Shown piece after piece: positions 32,237-41,627 of a DNA stretch of 64,000 bases. Below the pieces are notes generated by a model. It was not told the origin of the DNA. It saw nothing but the letters and a program-made list of their open reading frames with translations, and ran no database searches. The stretch is taken from NCBI GenBank assembly GCA_030803735.1, contig JAURUC010000001.1, forward strand, positions 3,241,501-3,305,500, in the 5' to 3' direction. The DNA is from Actinopolyspora lacussalsi. Lineage in GTDB: Bacteria; Actinomycetota; Actinomycetes; Mycobacteriales; Pseudonocardiaceae. Numbering within the stretch: position 1 is the stretch's first letter; each line of letters begins with the position of its first letter. The position numbers and the translations under genes were made by a program.

Positions 32237-34351
32237 ATGTCCGCCAACTCAGCCGAACCACGCGTGCTCCCACTACCGCTGCTGGACCACCATTCCGCCG
32301 GCCGCTCCGCGGTCACCTGCGAATACCGCTGCGGGAACGCCTGCGCACACGACGCGCCGAACGAATCGGACAACAGCTACTTCGGCGACCTGGTGCGAGG
32401 GGTCGTGAACAGACGGGGCGCGCTGCGAGCCGGTGCGGTGCTGTCCGTGGCGGCGGGGGCGACCGCCACGGCCGTGGGCACGGCAGCGGCGAGTCCCGGC
32501 CGGGGGAACGGCCGTGGTCACGGGAACGGTCACGGCCACGGGAACGGCTCGGGCGCCCCGCCCGTCGGGACCGACTTCGATCCGGTACCGCCGAACACCC
32601 GGGACAGGGTGGTCATCCCCGACGGCTACGAGCAGCAGGTGGTCATCCGGTGGGGAGACCCGGTACTGCACTCGGCGCCCGAATTCGACTTCTGGAACCA
32701 GACGCCCGAGGCCCAGCAGGCGCAGTTCGGCTACAACAACGACTTCGCCGGGCTGATTCCGCTGGACAATGCGGGAATCCACAACCTGCTGGTGGTCAAC
32801 CACGAGTACACCACCGAAACCCACATGTTCGCCGACTACGATCCGGACAACCCCACCGAGCAGCAGGTGCGGACCGCCTGGGCCGCGCACGGGATGTCCG
32901 TCCTGCTGGTCCGGCGCGACCCGGCACGCGGCGGTCTCAGCCCGCTGCCGAGCTGGTACAGCAGGCGGATCACGCTGCGGACCGAGTTCGAACTGCGCGG
33001 CCCCGCCGCCGGGAGCGAGCTGCTCAAGACCTCCGAGGACCCGAGCGGCACCCGGGTGCTGGGCACCCAGAACAACTGCGCCGGGGGCGTCACCCCGTGG
33101 GGAACGGTGCTCTCCGGTGAGGAGAACTTCCACCAGTACTTCGCGCACGCCGATCAGGTGAGCGACCCGGAGACCAGGGAGCGGATGCGCCGCTACGGAC
33201 TAGGCACCGGCAGCAGCACCCGCAAGTGGGAACGCTTCGAGAAGCGCTGGGACGCGAGCCGGGAGCCGAACGAGTCCAACCGGTTCGGCTGGGTGGTCGA
33301 GGTCGATCCGCACGACCCGAACTCGACACCGGTGAAGCACACCGCGCTGGGACGCTTCAAGCACGAGGGCGCCACGATCCGCACCGCGGACGACGGCCGG
33401 GTAGTCGCCTACATGGGTGACGACGAGCGGTTCGACTACATCTACAAGTTCGTCTCCAGCGGCAGGATGAAGCACGGCCGCAGTGCCCACGCCCGCAGGC
33501 ACAACATGTCGCTGCTGGATCACGGCACCCTGTACGTGGCGCGGTTCTCCGGTGACAGCCCCGCCTCGGAGATCGACGGCAGCGGCGAGCTGCCCTCCGA
33601 CGGCGAGTTCGACGGCTCCGGTGAGTGGCTGCCGTTGGCCACGGGCGACACCTCGCACGTTCCCGGCTTCACGGCCGAGGAGGTCTACGTGTTCACCCGC
33701 CTCGCGGCCGACGAGGTGGGGGCGACCAAGATGGACCGTCCCGAGGACATCGAGCCGAATCCCTCCAACGGGCGGGTCTACTGCGCGCTGACCAACAACT
33801 CCAACCGAGGCGCGGCGGAGCACGCACCGGTCGACGAGATCAATCCCCGGATCGGCAACAAGCACGGTCACGTGCTGGAGATCCGCGAGAACCACGACGA
33901 TCCGACGTCGACCGGCATGTCCTGGGGCCTGTTGCTGGTCTGCGGCGACCCCGAGGACGCGGGCACCTACTTCGGCGGTTTCGACAAGGATCAGGTGAGC
34001 CCGATCTCCTGCCCCGACAACGTGGCGTTCGACCGGCACGGCAACCTCTGGGTCTCCACGGACGGCAACGAGCTCGGCTCGCACGACGGGCTGTTCGCCG
34101 TGCCGGTCACGGGACCGGAGCGGGGGCACGTCAAGCAGTTCCTGACGGTGCCCAACGGCGCCGAGACCTGCGGTCCGATCATCACCGACGACATCGTGAC
34201 CGTGTGCGTCCAGCACCCGGGCGAGAACGGTTCCGGCCCGTCCGACCCCGGTTCGCACTGGCCGGACGGCGGTGACTCCCAGCCCCGTCCGTCGCTGGTC
34301 GCCGTGTGGCGCGACCACGGCCACCGCGTGGGCGAGATCGGACGCCGCTGA
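32237..34351 (+). CDS. phoX: PhoX-type alkaline phosphatase (DUF839), Tat-secreted
   Basis: 704 aa. A long leader with the twin-arginine motif NRRGALRAGAVLSVAAGATA near residue 60 marks Tat export, which fits the co-factor-containing PhoX enzymes. A Gly/His/Asn-rich stretch (GRGNGRGHGNGHGHG) follows the cleavage region. Family blocks are FGYNNDFAGLIPL, LVVNHEYT, TQNNCAGGVTPWGTVLSGEE, HVPGFTAEEVYVFTRLAAD, RPEDIEPNPSNGRVY and SCPDNVAFDRHGNLWVSTDG. PhoX hydrolyses phosphomonoesters outside the cell using iron and calcium. Start ATG 32237 has GGAAAGG about 6 nt upstream. Probably phosphate-responsive, but no clear PHO box. Confidence 0.9.
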   Translation: MSANSAEPRVLPLPLLDHHSAGRSAVTCEYRCGNACAHDAPNESDNSYFGDLVRGVVNRRGALRAGAVLSVAAGATATAVGTAAASPGRGNGRGHGNGHGHGNGSGAPPVGTDFDPVPPNTRDRVVIPDGYEQQVVIRWGDPVLHSAPEFDFWNQTPEAQQAQFGYNNDFAGLIPLDNAGIHNLLVVNHEYTTETHMFADYDPDNPTEQQVRTAWAAHGMSVLLVRRDPARGGLSPLPSWYSRRITLRTEFELRGPAAGSELLKTSEDPSGTRVLGTQNNCAGGVTPWGTVLSGEENFHQYFAHADQVSDPETRERMRRYGLGTGSSTRKWERFEKRWDASREPNESNRFGWVVEVDPHDPNSTPVKHTALGRFKHEGATIRTADDGRVVAYMGDDERFDYIYKFVSSGRMKHGRSAHARRHNMSLLDHGTLYVARFSGDSPASEIDGSGELPSDGEFDGSGEWLPLATGDTSHVPGFTAEEVYVFTRLAADEVGATKMDRPEDIEPNPSNGRVYCALTNNSNRGAAEHAPVDEINPRIGNKHGHVLEIRENHDDPTSTGMSWGLLLVCGDPEDAGTYFGGFDKDQVSPISCPDNVAFDRHGNLWVSTDGNELGSHDGLFAVPVTGPERGHVKQFLTVPNGAETCGPIITDDIVTVCVQHPGENGSGPSDPGSHWPDGGDSQPRPSLVAVWRDHGHRVGEIGRR

Positions 34352-34395
34352 ACCACTGCGGTGACCACGCCCGACCACTGCGGTGACCACGCCCG
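34352..34395 (+). repeat. 22-bp tandem repeat after phoX
   Basis: ACCACTGCGGTGACCACGCC plus CG, repeated twice with no mismatch, starting right after the phoX stop. A possible slippage-prone tract; no other role is evident. Confidence 0.7.
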
Positions 34396-34483
34396 CGCAC
34401 ACCCGGGACGCGCGGCCGCATTCCCGGACTGCGCCGCCGCGCTTCCGGGAGGCGCGGGCCGGTGACAGGAGTTTGGCAACCGA

Positions 34484-34522
34484 CCGGTCGTGTCGGGGAT
34501 CGGAAGTCCCCGACACGACCGG
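34484..34522. terminator. Strong hairpin between phoX and the SDR gene
   Basis: CCGGTCGTGTCGGGGA (34484-34499) pairs exactly with TCCCCGACACGACCGG (34507-34522) across a 7-nt loop. A 16-bp stem 130 bp after phoX and 43 bp before the SDR start; likely terminator, possibly also a leader structure. Confidence 0.7.
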
Positions 34523-34565
34523 GGCGTGCGGCGTTCACCGTGGTGACGGCGCTACCGTAATCGAG

Positions 34566-35252
34566 ATGACTTCACGACCGACCGCACTGGTCACGGGCGC
34601 TTCACGGGGTGTGGGAGCGGCGGTGGCACACCGGCTCTCCGAAACCCACGACCTCCTGCTCGGTGGCCGCGACGAGGAAACCCTGCGAAAGCTCGCGGCG
34701 GACCTGCCCGGCGCGAGCCCCTGGCCCGCCGAACTCACCGACTACGAGGGGATAGCGGCCGCGGCGGCCGGGATCGAGAAACTCGACGTGCTGGTGCACA
34801 GTGCGGGCATGATCGAGCTCGGCTCGGTCTCCGAGACCGGGGTCGACTCGTGGCGACGCACCTTCGAACTCAACCTGTTCGCCGTAACCGAGCTGACCAG
34901 GACACTGCTGCCGGCACTGCGAGCTTCCGCCGGACACGTGGTGCTGATCAACTCCGGCGCGGGCATGGCCGCCAAACCGAACTGGGGCTCCTACGCCGCC
35001 AGCAAGTTCGCGCTGCGCGCCTACGCGGACGTGCTGCGCGGCGAGGAGGCCACCAATGGAATCCGGGTGACCTCGGTGTTCCCCGGACGTGTCGCCACCG
35101 ACATGCAACGCGAGGTGCGCGAGTCCGAGGGCGGGGCCTTCGAGCCGGAGCGCTATCTGCGGCCGGAATCGGTCGCCGACACGGTGGTCTCCAGCGTTCG
35201 GGCAGGATCGGACGCGCACATGACGGAGATAGTGCTGCGGCCGGACGGCTGA
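34566..35252 (+). CDS. Short-chain dehydrogenase/reductase
   Basis: 228 aa classical SDR. Cofactor motif TALVTGASRGVGAAVA, then LDVLVHSAGMIELG (NAG-type motif), catalytic serine in VLINSGAGM and YxxxK as SYAASKFALRAYADVL; PGRVATDM follows. It is the short actinobacterial subtype with a compact substrate region. Oxidoreductase of unknown substrate, NADP-preferring by the arginine in the glycine motif (inference). Start ATG 34566; longer in-frame starts upstream run through the terminator hairpin and are rejected. Confidence 0.9.
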   Translation: MTSRPTALVTGASRGVGAAVAHRLSETHDLLLGGRDEETLRKLAADLPGASPWPAELTDYEGIAAAAAGIEKLDVLVHSAGMIELGSVSETGVDSWRRTFELNLFAVTELTRTLLPALRASAGHVVLINSGAGMAAKPNWGSYAASKFALRAYADVLRGEEATNGIRVTSVFPGRVATDMQREVRESEGGAFEPERYLRPESVADTVVSSVRAGSDAHMTEIVLRPDG

Positions 35253-35362
35253 CCGGCCCGCTCCCGCCGGGAGTCGGCCGATGACAAACCGGTACGACGG
35301 AACCGCGGAGCAGGTGACGGAGCCGAGGAGCACCGCATCCGGGCGGGATCAACCGGGTGGGC

Positions 35363-36694
35363 TCAGCTCTCGATTCGGCGTGCCGCCGCACGCGCGGACT
35401 GCAACACCGAGTCCCGTTCCACCCGAGTGGGCTCCCCCGCGCGCAACACGTGCTCACCGGCCACCCAGACATCGCGCACGCGGTCGGCTCCCGCCGCCCA
35501 CACCAGGTTGGACAGGATGCGTTCATCCGTGGTGTCGGCGCCGCGCACGAAAGCCGGGGTGTCCAGGTCCAGCTGGACGACATCGGCCCAGCGGCCGCGT
35601 TCCAGCACCCCGATGTCGGTACGGTGCAGGGCCCGCGCACCGCCCCTGGTGGCAGCGAGCAGCAGCTCCGCCGCACCGACCGCGTTGGCATCGCCATCCC
35701 GCAGCCGAGCGAGCATGCCGGCGAGCTGGATCTCCTCCCGGAGATCGACGTCGTCGTTGCTGGACGGGCCGTCGGTGCCGAGCCCGACCGGCACCCCGGC
35801 CCGCAGCAGGTCGACGAACCGGGCCGTGCCGGAGGCGAGTTTCGCGTTGGAACCGGGGCAGTGGGCCACGCCCGCGCCGTGCTCTGCGAGAGTGGCGATG
35901 TCGGTGTCGTCGAGATGCACCCCGTGGGCGGCCAGGAAACGCCCCTCCAGTACCCCGAGCTCAGCGAGCATGCGCGGCACGGAACCGTGGGCACGTCGCT
36001 GTTCCACGTCCTCGTCGGCGGCTTCGGCCACGTGGGTGTGCACCAGCGCGCCGCGTTCGCGTGCCTGTTCGCCGATCAACCGCAGGGCCTCCGGTGGGAG
36101 GGTGTAGGCGGAGTGCGGCCCGTAGGCGAGCTCCACGCGCTCGCCCGGTCCGAAGCGCAGCCCGTCACTGTCGATCCAGCGGCTGACCCTGTCCACCATG
36201 CCCTGCCAACCACCCAGGTCACCGAGATCAGGAGTGTCGATCACGGCGGAGGCAATCACCGCACGCGAGCCCACTTCGAGTACCGCCTCGGCGACGGCTT
36301 CGGGCGCGAAGTACATCTCCGCGCTGGTGGTCACTCCCGCGCTGAGCATCTCCAGGCTGCCGAGCCGCATGCCGTCCCGGATGTCCGAGGCCCGCAGCCG
36401 GGACTCGGCGGGCCAGACCGCTTCCCGCAACCAGCGCAGCAGCGGCAGCTCACCTCCGATGCCCCGCAACAGCGTCATGGGTGTGTGCGCGTGGGAGTTG
36501 ACCATTCCCGGCAGCAACAGCCCGGGGCAGTCCTGCACGACGGTGTTCGGGTCCGGTTCGGGAGCCGAGACACGCGGACCGCAATAGCCCAACCTGCCCT
36601 GCTCGTCGATGTCCACGACAGCGTCGCGCGAGACCGAACAGGTCTCGTCGCAGGGAAGCATCAGCGGGGCGCGCAGGCGTCGAGCGATCGGCAT
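35363..36694 (-). CDS. Amidohydrolase (S-adenosylhomocysteine/8-oxoguanine deaminase-like)
   Basis: 443 aa. Metal site HxH in VNSHAHTPMTLLRG, then LAYGPHSAYTLPPEAL, LVHTHVAEAADE, FLAAHGVHLDDTDIA, VAHCPGSNAKLASG and GLGTDGPSSNDDVDL, which is the arrangement of the SAH/MTA deaminase and 8-oxoguanine deaminase group. It probably deaminates a purine base or nucleoside. Start ATG 36694 (MPIARRLRAPLMLPCDETCS); the frame extends in phase to 36805 without a family counterpart. Transcribed alone, converging with the SDR gene. Confidence 0.88.
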   Translation of the reverse strand: MPIARRLRAPLMLPCDETCSVSRDAVVDIDEQGRLGYCGPRVSAPEPDPNTVVQDCPGLLLPGMVNSHAHTPMTLLRGIGGELPLLRWLREAVWPAESRLRASDIRDGMRLGSLEMLSAGVTTSAEMYFAPEAVAEAVLEVGSRAVIASAVIDTPDLGDLGGWQGMVDRVSRWIDSDGLRFGPGERVELAYGPHSAYTLPPEALRLIGEQARERGALVHTHVAEAADEDVEQRRAHGSVPRMLAELGVLEGRFLAAHGVHLDDTDIATLAEHGAGVAHCPGSNAKLASGTARFVDLLRAGVPVGLGTDGPSSNDDVDLREEIQLAGMLARLRDGDANAVGAAELLLAATRGGARALHRTDIGVLERGRWADVVQLDLDTPAFVRGADTTDERILSNLVWAAGADRVRDVWVAGEHVLRAGEPTRVERDSVLQSARAAARRIES

Positions 36695-36814
36695 GACCGC
36701 ATTGTCCAACCGGCGAACTACGGGCCGGAAGCTGCCCGGCACGCAAACCGACCGAGGTGATGGCCCCAGCTGCGGACCGCACACCACCTCAGTCACGCTC
36801 GTCATCGCGTGCGG

Positions 36815-37498
36815 TCAAAAACCCATCCAGCTGTTGAACAACGCGAAAGCAACAATAAACCCACCGATAACAATATTTCCGACTACCGTAGCGACCATGG
36901 GACGACCGAGCGAGGTTCGGTCGTTGCCACCAGGATCTATGATCGGACCGGATCGAGGAAGTCCAAGCAAAAATACAACCATGCTGCCCACAACGAGTAT
37001 CAATCCTACCGAAGCGGCCACGGGAAACGGAACCGTGAATCCCACGCCCCAGAAGTTGTGCGGCTGCAGCATCGTGGCTACAGCCAACAGCGCGGGAAAA
37101 ACCAACGGCGCACCGCGAGGGTCTCGACGATATCCAAGAGCCAGCAGCGATGCGATGATTACACACGCTCCCATCGGAAGAAGAAAACCCCAGCCGAGCT
37201 GGAGCACACTTCCGCCAACGACACGATGGAGCGCTACCAGAAGGAGGAAAACACCCAGCAGGAAGCCGAGAAACGAGCCGAAACAGCGACCATAGGAAGG
37301 CAGTGGAATCAGGCGCTCACCGGAAGAGCACATTACAGCATACTTCTGCGGATCCCCGAATGTTTCACGTGGATCCTCAGCCGTGTCCTCGACATGGGTC
37401 TCGATCTCGGCGACCAACTCTCCGATTCTCTTCCCCTTGACACGTCGCTCACGAGCAGTGGATGAGAATTCCCGAAGATAGCTGTCCAGTTCGATCAT
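36815..37498 (-). CDS. Multi-pass membrane protein coupled to PadR
   Basis: 227 aa. A soluble, charged N-terminal domain (MIELDSYLREFSSTARERRV ... ETHVEDTAEDPRETFGDPQKYA) resembles the HAAS domain found downstream of PadR regulators; it is followed by about six membrane helices ending GGFIVAFALFNSWMGF. HAAS/DUF1700-type membrane proteins are paired with PadR proteins and may sense envelope stress. Start ATG 37498 overlaps the PadR stop (ATGA). Base composition is visibly more AT-rich than the neighbours, so recent acquisition is possible. Specific function unknown. Confidence 0.8.
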   Translation of the reverse strand: MIELDSYLREFSSTARERRVKGKRIGELVAEIETHVEDTAEDPRETFGDPQKYAVMCSSGERLIPLPSYGRCFGSFLGFLLGVFLLLVALHRVVGGSVLQLGWGFLLPMGACVIIASLLALGYRRDPRGAPLVFPALLAVATMLQPHNFWGVGFTVPFPVAASVGLILVVGSMVVFLLGLPRSGPIIDPGGNDRTSLGRPMVATVVGNIVIGGFIVAFALFNSWMGF

Positions 37499-37845
37499 TC
37501 CCCGTTCTCCGCCGTAGCTTCGTCGAGAAGTGTTGTGGTGCGATTCGTGAACTCGATCCACCTGCATCGCTCCTGTTCCAGCTGTTCGACCCCGTAGCGC
37601 GTGAGGTAGAAGTACTTGCGTCCCGGGCCGGTTTCACTCTCGTGCCATTGCGCGACGACAGCCCCCTCCTCGGCGAGCCGCCTCAACAGTGGATACAACG
37701 TTCCACCCTTGAGGTGGCCCAAACCGGCTCGTTGCAACCTCTGGGTGATCTCGTATCCGTAAGTCGGCCCCTCCGCGATCACGGCCAACACCATGAGCCG
37801 CAGTACGCCGCGCAGCCATTGTGCCGGCCAGATGACCTCGTCCAT
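37495..37845 (-). CDS. PadR family transcriptional regulator (with HAAS-like partner)
   Basis: 116 aa, MDEVIWPAQWLRGVLRLMVL, then the PadR winged helix AEGPTYGYEITQRLQRAGLG with HLKGGTLYPLLRRLAEEGAV and the wing GPGRKYFYLTRYG. The short (PadR-s2-like) form without a C-terminal domain. Start ATG 37845; an earlier in-frame start at 37899 would overlap the operator. It overlaps the following membrane-protein gene by 4 bp, and a perfect palindrome 21 bp upstream (37866-37886) is likely its own operator. Confidence 0.9.
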   Translation of the reverse strand: MDEVIWPAQWLRGVLRLMVLAVIAEGPTYGYEITQRLQRAGLGHLKGGTLYPLLRRLAEEGAVVAQWHESETGPGRKYFYLTRYGVEQLEQERCRWIEFTNRTTTLLDEATAENGE

Positions 37846-37865
37846 GCCATGGATAGTAAAGCTAC

Positions 37866-37886
37866 CTAGGTTGCGAAGCAACCTAG
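37866..37886. promoter_or_regulatory. PadR operator candidate
   Basis: CTAGGTTGC-GAA-GCAACCTAG, a perfect 9-bp inverted repeat immediately upstream of the PadR/membrane-protein operon, overlapping the probable promoter (TAGTAAA nearby). The position points to autorepression. Confidence 0.65.
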
Positions 37887-37974
37887 ACGATGCGGGCATG
37901 ACCGGGCCGCTCGATTCGCGCGCATCGCGGTGTTCGAGTGGAGCGAATCCTTCACGGCTATCCGGACTCCGCCG

Positions 37975-38268
37975 CTACGGCCCCAGCGCGTTCATGATGT
38001 GAAACATCACCAGCCCCGCGGCGAGCATGCCGCACGACAGCGCCGCACAGATCAGTCCCTCACGGAGTCTTCGCGCAGCGGCCGAGAGCTCACGGACCCG
38101 CGGTCCGGAGGTGGGCTCCTTACCGACGGAACGTCGCGGCAGCGGTGGGCTCCCGCCTTCGCGGGACTGGTCTCGCGGTCGCGACGGGACCAGTGATCGC
38201 AGCGGAGCCAGCGGACGCAGCAGGGCTCGGGATCGCAGCAGGGCTCGGGGTTGCACTTGTCGCGTCAT
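37975..38268 (-). CDS. Small basic protein with a C-terminal membrane helix
   Basis: 97 aa from ATG 38268. The N-terminal part is very basic with LLRSRALLRPLAPLRSL-type repeats encoded by short DNA repeats (GGGCTCGGGAT, GCAGGGCTCGG at 38220-38255). A single hydrophobic segment ICAALSCGMLAAGLVMFHIM ends the protein. No family is recognised, and the repetitive N-terminus makes the coding status uncertain. Confidence 0.4.
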   Translation of the reverse strand: MTRQVQPRALLRSRALLRPLAPLRSLVPSRPRDQSREGGSPPLPRRSVGKEPTSGPRVRELSAAARRLREGLICAALSCGMLAAGLVMFHIMNALGP

Positions 38269-38463
38269 GACTCCAGCATGCGCGCCGTTCGGGGCGTTCA
38301 CCTCGGCAGTTCGGCCAGATCAGGTCCGCCGAACGGCCGGTGCTCGCACACTTCCCGTACGATCCCGCCGCCACTCCAACAGCGGGCCGGGAACACCGCG
38401 GCGAGCCGGATTCGGTCCCGCTCGCCGCCCCACTCCCCGACCACTGTCGGATCGCGAACCCGG

Positions 38464-39123
38464 TCAGTCACTCATCCGCCCGGTGCGCCACGCCCAGGCC
38501 GCGATCTCCACCCGGTTGCGCGCCCCGATCTTGCCCTGCACCGAGGCCAGGTGGGACTTCACGGTGGACAGCGACATGTAGAGCTCGGCACTCACCTCGG
38601 TGTTGGTCAGTCCGCGGGCCACCGCGCGGACCACGTCGTGTTCCCTGCCGGTCAGCTCCTCCCGCGGCCTGTCCGCCGCGCGGTCGCGGGACGAGTCGGA
38701 CTCGTGGAAGTGCCGGAGCAACCGCACGGTGATCTGCGGTGAGACCAGGGCGTCACCGCGTGCGGCGGCGTGCACCGCCTCCACCAGCAGTGCCGGTCCG
38801 GCGTCCTTGAGCAGGAAACCGCTGGCACCGTTGTTGAGCGCGGTGGCGACGTACTCGTCCAGGTCGAAGGTCGTCACCACGACGACCCTGATGGGGTCGG
38901 TCGCCTCCTCACCGGCGAGCAGCCCGGTGGCCTCCAGACCGTCGATGCCCGGCATCCGGATGTCCATGAGGCAGACGTCCGGGCGCAGTTCGCGTGCGAG
39001 CCGCACGGCGTCGTGCCCGTTGCCCGCGTCACCGACCACCCGGATGTCGTCCTCACTGTCCAGAATCATCCGGAATCCGGCTCGGACCATTTCCTGGTCG
39101 TCGGCGATCAGTACCCGGATCAT
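38464..39123 (-). CDS. NarL/LuxR-family response regulator (system 1)
   Basis: 219 aa. Receiver: DD at [20 protein letters not shown], phosphorylated aspartate in [13 protein letters not shown], switch threonine in [11 protein letters not shown] and lysine in FLLKDAGP. The C-terminal LuxR HTH is [20 protein letters not shown] with [15 protein letters not shown]. It follows the sensor kinase with a 4-bp stop/start overlap (ATGA). Targets unknown. Confidence 0.94.
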   Translation of the reverse strand: MIRVLIADDQEMVRAGFRMILDSEDDIRVVGDAGNGHDAVRLARELRPDVCLMDIRMPGIDGLEATGLLAGEEATDPIRVVVVTTFDLDEYVATALNNGASGFLLKDAGPALLVEAVHAAARGDALVSPQITVRLLRHFHESDSSRDRAADRPREELTGREHDVVRAVARGLTNTEVSAELYMSLSTVKSHLASVQGKIGARNRVEIAAWAWRTGRMSD

Positions 39124-40943
39124 GCCCGCTTTTCCTCCGTATCCGTCAACGGCAGCCGAGCCTCGACTCGCCAACCGCGACCCCGCCCCGGTCCCGCGCT
39201 CAACCGACCACCGAGCAGTTCGATTCGCTCCCGCATGCCGACCAAACCGTATCCACCGGAACCGCCCGGTGGCTGCCCGCTGGGAATTGTTCCGTCATCG
39301 GTGATCTCGATCAGCAGTTGCTCGTTCGCGGTTTTGACCGAAATCGTGACCAGGTCGGCGTCGAGAGCGTGCTTCTCGGCGTTGGTGATCGCCTCCTGGA
39401 CGAGTCGCAGTGCCGAACGTCCCACCTCCTGCGGCACGTCCCTCGTCAACCGCACGTCCAGCTCGATTCGCTTCCCCGAAGCGTCGGGCGTGCTGTGCTC
39501 GACCAGTTTCCGCAGGTCGGCTTCCAGATCGACGGTGGGCTCCGTCTCCAGCGCGGAGAACGAGTCGTTCTCGGTGTCGCGCATGCTGCCGACGAGCCGC
39601 CGCATGGCCGTGAGGGCCTCGGTGCCGCTGGACGAGATCCGCTCCAACGCCTCACCCGCGGCTCTCGGGTTCTTCTCGGCGACCTTGAGGGCGGCCTGTG
39701 CCTGCACCACTATCCCGGTGACGTGATGTGCGACCACGTCGTGCAGTTCACGGGCCAACGCCATCCGCTCGTCCTGCTGTGCCCCCTTCACCGCCGCACG
39801 AACCGCGCGGGCCCGGTCCTCGTCGCGGGCGCGGAAGTACATCCCGGTGCCGATCGCCAGCACCAGCAGGACGGCTCCCAGGAACAGCAGGGACGGGAGC
39901 TCGAGTACCGACATGGGGCGGTACAAGCCCACACGTGGGATGAGAGCAGCACCGAACACGGCGGAGACGGTGAGGGCACCGGCGGCGGCGGTCGCCTCCC
40001 GCATCGGGGCCAGCCGGACGACGAAGACGATGAGCAGCATCCCGGCGGCGGTGACGGGCATCGGGAGCCCTCCCAGAGCGAACTGCGAGGACCCGACCAC
40101 GGAATTCTGCATCCCCACCACGCCGAGCAGCGCTGCCAGCACCGTGGTGAACACGACGTTCACCGCCCCGAGCAGCGCGGCCTGGATCGGACGGAGCGGG
40201 GCGAACACAGCTAACACCGACATGAGTACGGAGCTGACCGTCAGCAACACATCACCGAAAAGCGTGTAGCCGAAGTCGGTGCCGGCCACCTGCAGGAACA
40301 GCAGGACCGACAGCGCCGCGGTGACCGGCCACTGTCCGCGCAGCAGTTCCGCGAGCGGACGCCGCACCTCCCGCCGCTGTCCACCTCCTCCCAGGTATAT
40401 GCCGGTGCCCACGGCGAGCACCAGCTGCAGCAGTCCGAGTTCAAGACTCTGGACCGTGGGGGGATCGTTGCGGAAGAACACGGCGACCAGGCATGTCGTC
40501 ACCAGCACGGCGGTGACCAGCGTGGCTCTGACGCGCGGGAGACTCCGGAACGCGTAGACCACCAGCAACAGACCCGCGACGTTCTCGGTGAACGAGACGC
40601 GCGGGAGCAAACCGGGTCCGGGATCGATGTCCAGGTAGCGGGCGAGCGCGAGTCCGAACAACAGCGTGCCCGCGCCGAGCAGGCCACACCTGAGCGGGTA
40701 CCAGCGGGCCGCCAGCGCGAGCAGCACCATCATCGTGATCAGCGGAATTCGTCCCAGGGACGAATCACCGGCCTCGACGATGAGGAACAGCTCGCCGAGC
40801 CAGGTCAGCAGCAACAGGGCCGCGAAGATCCACTGCTCCCGAAGTGCACCCACCGTGCGCCGCGACAGGTTTCGGACCGACCACCGTCCCGGCTGCTCGG
40901 GACTGGGCCGAGTGGTGGACGAACGATCGGGCCAAGGCAGCAC
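39120..40943 (-). CDS. Sensor histidine kinase, HisKA_3 type (system 1)
   Basis: 607 aa. Two blocks of membrane helices (about 30-160 and 195-355), which is more than usual for the group. The HisKA_3 dimerisation box is [20 protein letters not shown] with the phospho-accepting histidine in ELHDV, and the ATPase domain has [15 protein letters not shown] and [19 protein letters not shown]. Two tandem membrane modules of similar layout (each near a VGMQNS/ALARYL boundary) suggest an internal duplication. The signal is unknown. First gene of a two-gene operon with the regulator. Confidence 0.92.
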   Translation of the reverse strand: MLPWPDRSSTTRPSPEQPGRWSVRNLSRRTVGALREQWIFAALLLLTWLGELFLIVEAGDSSLGRIPLITMMVLLALAARWYPLRCGLLGAGTLLFGLALARYLDIDPGPGLLPRVSFTENVAGLLLVVYAFRSLPRVRATLVTAVLVTTCLVAVFFRNDPPTVQSLELGLLQLVLAVGTGIYLGGGGQRREVRRPLAELLRGQWPVTAALSVLLFLQVAGTDFGYTLFGDVLLTVSSVLMSVLAVFAPLRPIQAALLGAVNVVFTTVLAALLGVVGMQNSVVGSSQFALGGLPMPVTAAGMLLIVFVVRLAPMREATAAAGALTVSAVFGAALIPRVGLYRPMSVLELPSLLFLGAVLLVLAIGTGMYFRARDEDRARAVRAAVKGAQQDERMALARELHDVVAHHVTGIVVQAQAALKVAEKNPRAAGEALERISSSGTEALTAMRRLVGSMRDTENDSFSALETEPTVDLEADLRKLVEHSTPDASGKRIELDVRLTRDVPQEVGRSALRLVQEAITNAEKHALDADLVTISVKTANEQLLIEITDDGTIPSGQPPGGSGGYGLVGMRERIELLGGRLSAGPGRGRGWRVEARLPLTDTEEKRA

Positions 40944-41180
40944 ACCCGAACTTTAACCGGCACGAAAGCCCGTGCCCCTTGGCCGATCGGTCGGCGGGAA
41001 ATAACCACATGGCCGATACAACACGTGACGAACGACAGCCACGCTCGGTGACGCAACGCAGTAAGCGGCGGTCGTCCCCCACGGCTCGCGTGGCGGCTCG
41101 CGTGCCGTCACGGGCACGAGCCCCACTACCGGCACGGGTTCGGGGCGGAACACGACCGGCGACTCGAAAGGAGCGACACA

Positions 41181-41294
41181 GTGATCACCACGTTATCCGT
41201 CATCGGGACGGTACTGGCACTGGCTGTACTGGTGCTGATGGCGCTCAGCGCGACGCTGCCCGACCTCTGGGAGGTGTTCCATCACGGACGCTGA
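41181..41294 (+). CDS. 37-aa single-helix membrane peptide
   Basis: GTG 41181 with AAAGGAG 7 nt upstream encodes MITTLSVIGTVLALAVLVLM followed by ALSATLPDLWEVFHHGR and a stop. One hydrophobic helix and a short amphipathic, His-ending tail. The strong ribosome site and clean boundaries argue for a real small gene. No family is known to me; it may be a regulatory small membrane protein. Divergent from the histidine kinase gene by 237 bp, which otherwise shows only promoter-like DNA. Confidence 0.55.
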   Translation: MITTLSVIGTVLALAVLVLMALSATLPDLWEVFHHGR

Positions 41295-41627
41295 CCGGTG
41301 ATCCGTTGTGACCGCCGAACGACAGGTCGATTTCACATCCGGCGCGGCCGAAGACGAGAGGAGGCACAGGTGTGCGAGGTACGCGTTCGGGCTCACAAGC
41401 CCGGGTTCGGGTGAACCGCCTACCGTTGCCACGCCTGTCGAAACGGATCGCGCCGGTCAACCTCGAGCGAGTTGCCGAGGTTATCCCCTCTCCACTGTTT
41501 TCCTGCGGGGTTGCCGACCGCCCCTCGGGGTTGCCGATCTATCCTGCCGTGCTGCCGACCGGGGTAGTCCGTTGCCGCCCTGGTTCCGCCCAACGAGCGA
41601 CCCACCAACCCGACAGGAAAATTTCGA
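41295..41627. other. 333-bp spacer with short direct repeats and a decayed repeat copy
   Basis: CGGGGTTGCCGA occurs at 41506 and 41526. The end of the spacer (about 41585-41625; GGTTCCGCCCAACGAGCGAC, CAACCCGACAGGAAAA) resembles the outer part of the dispersed hairpin repeat at 43637-43680, suggesting a diverged copy. No gene is supported. Confidence 0.45.
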
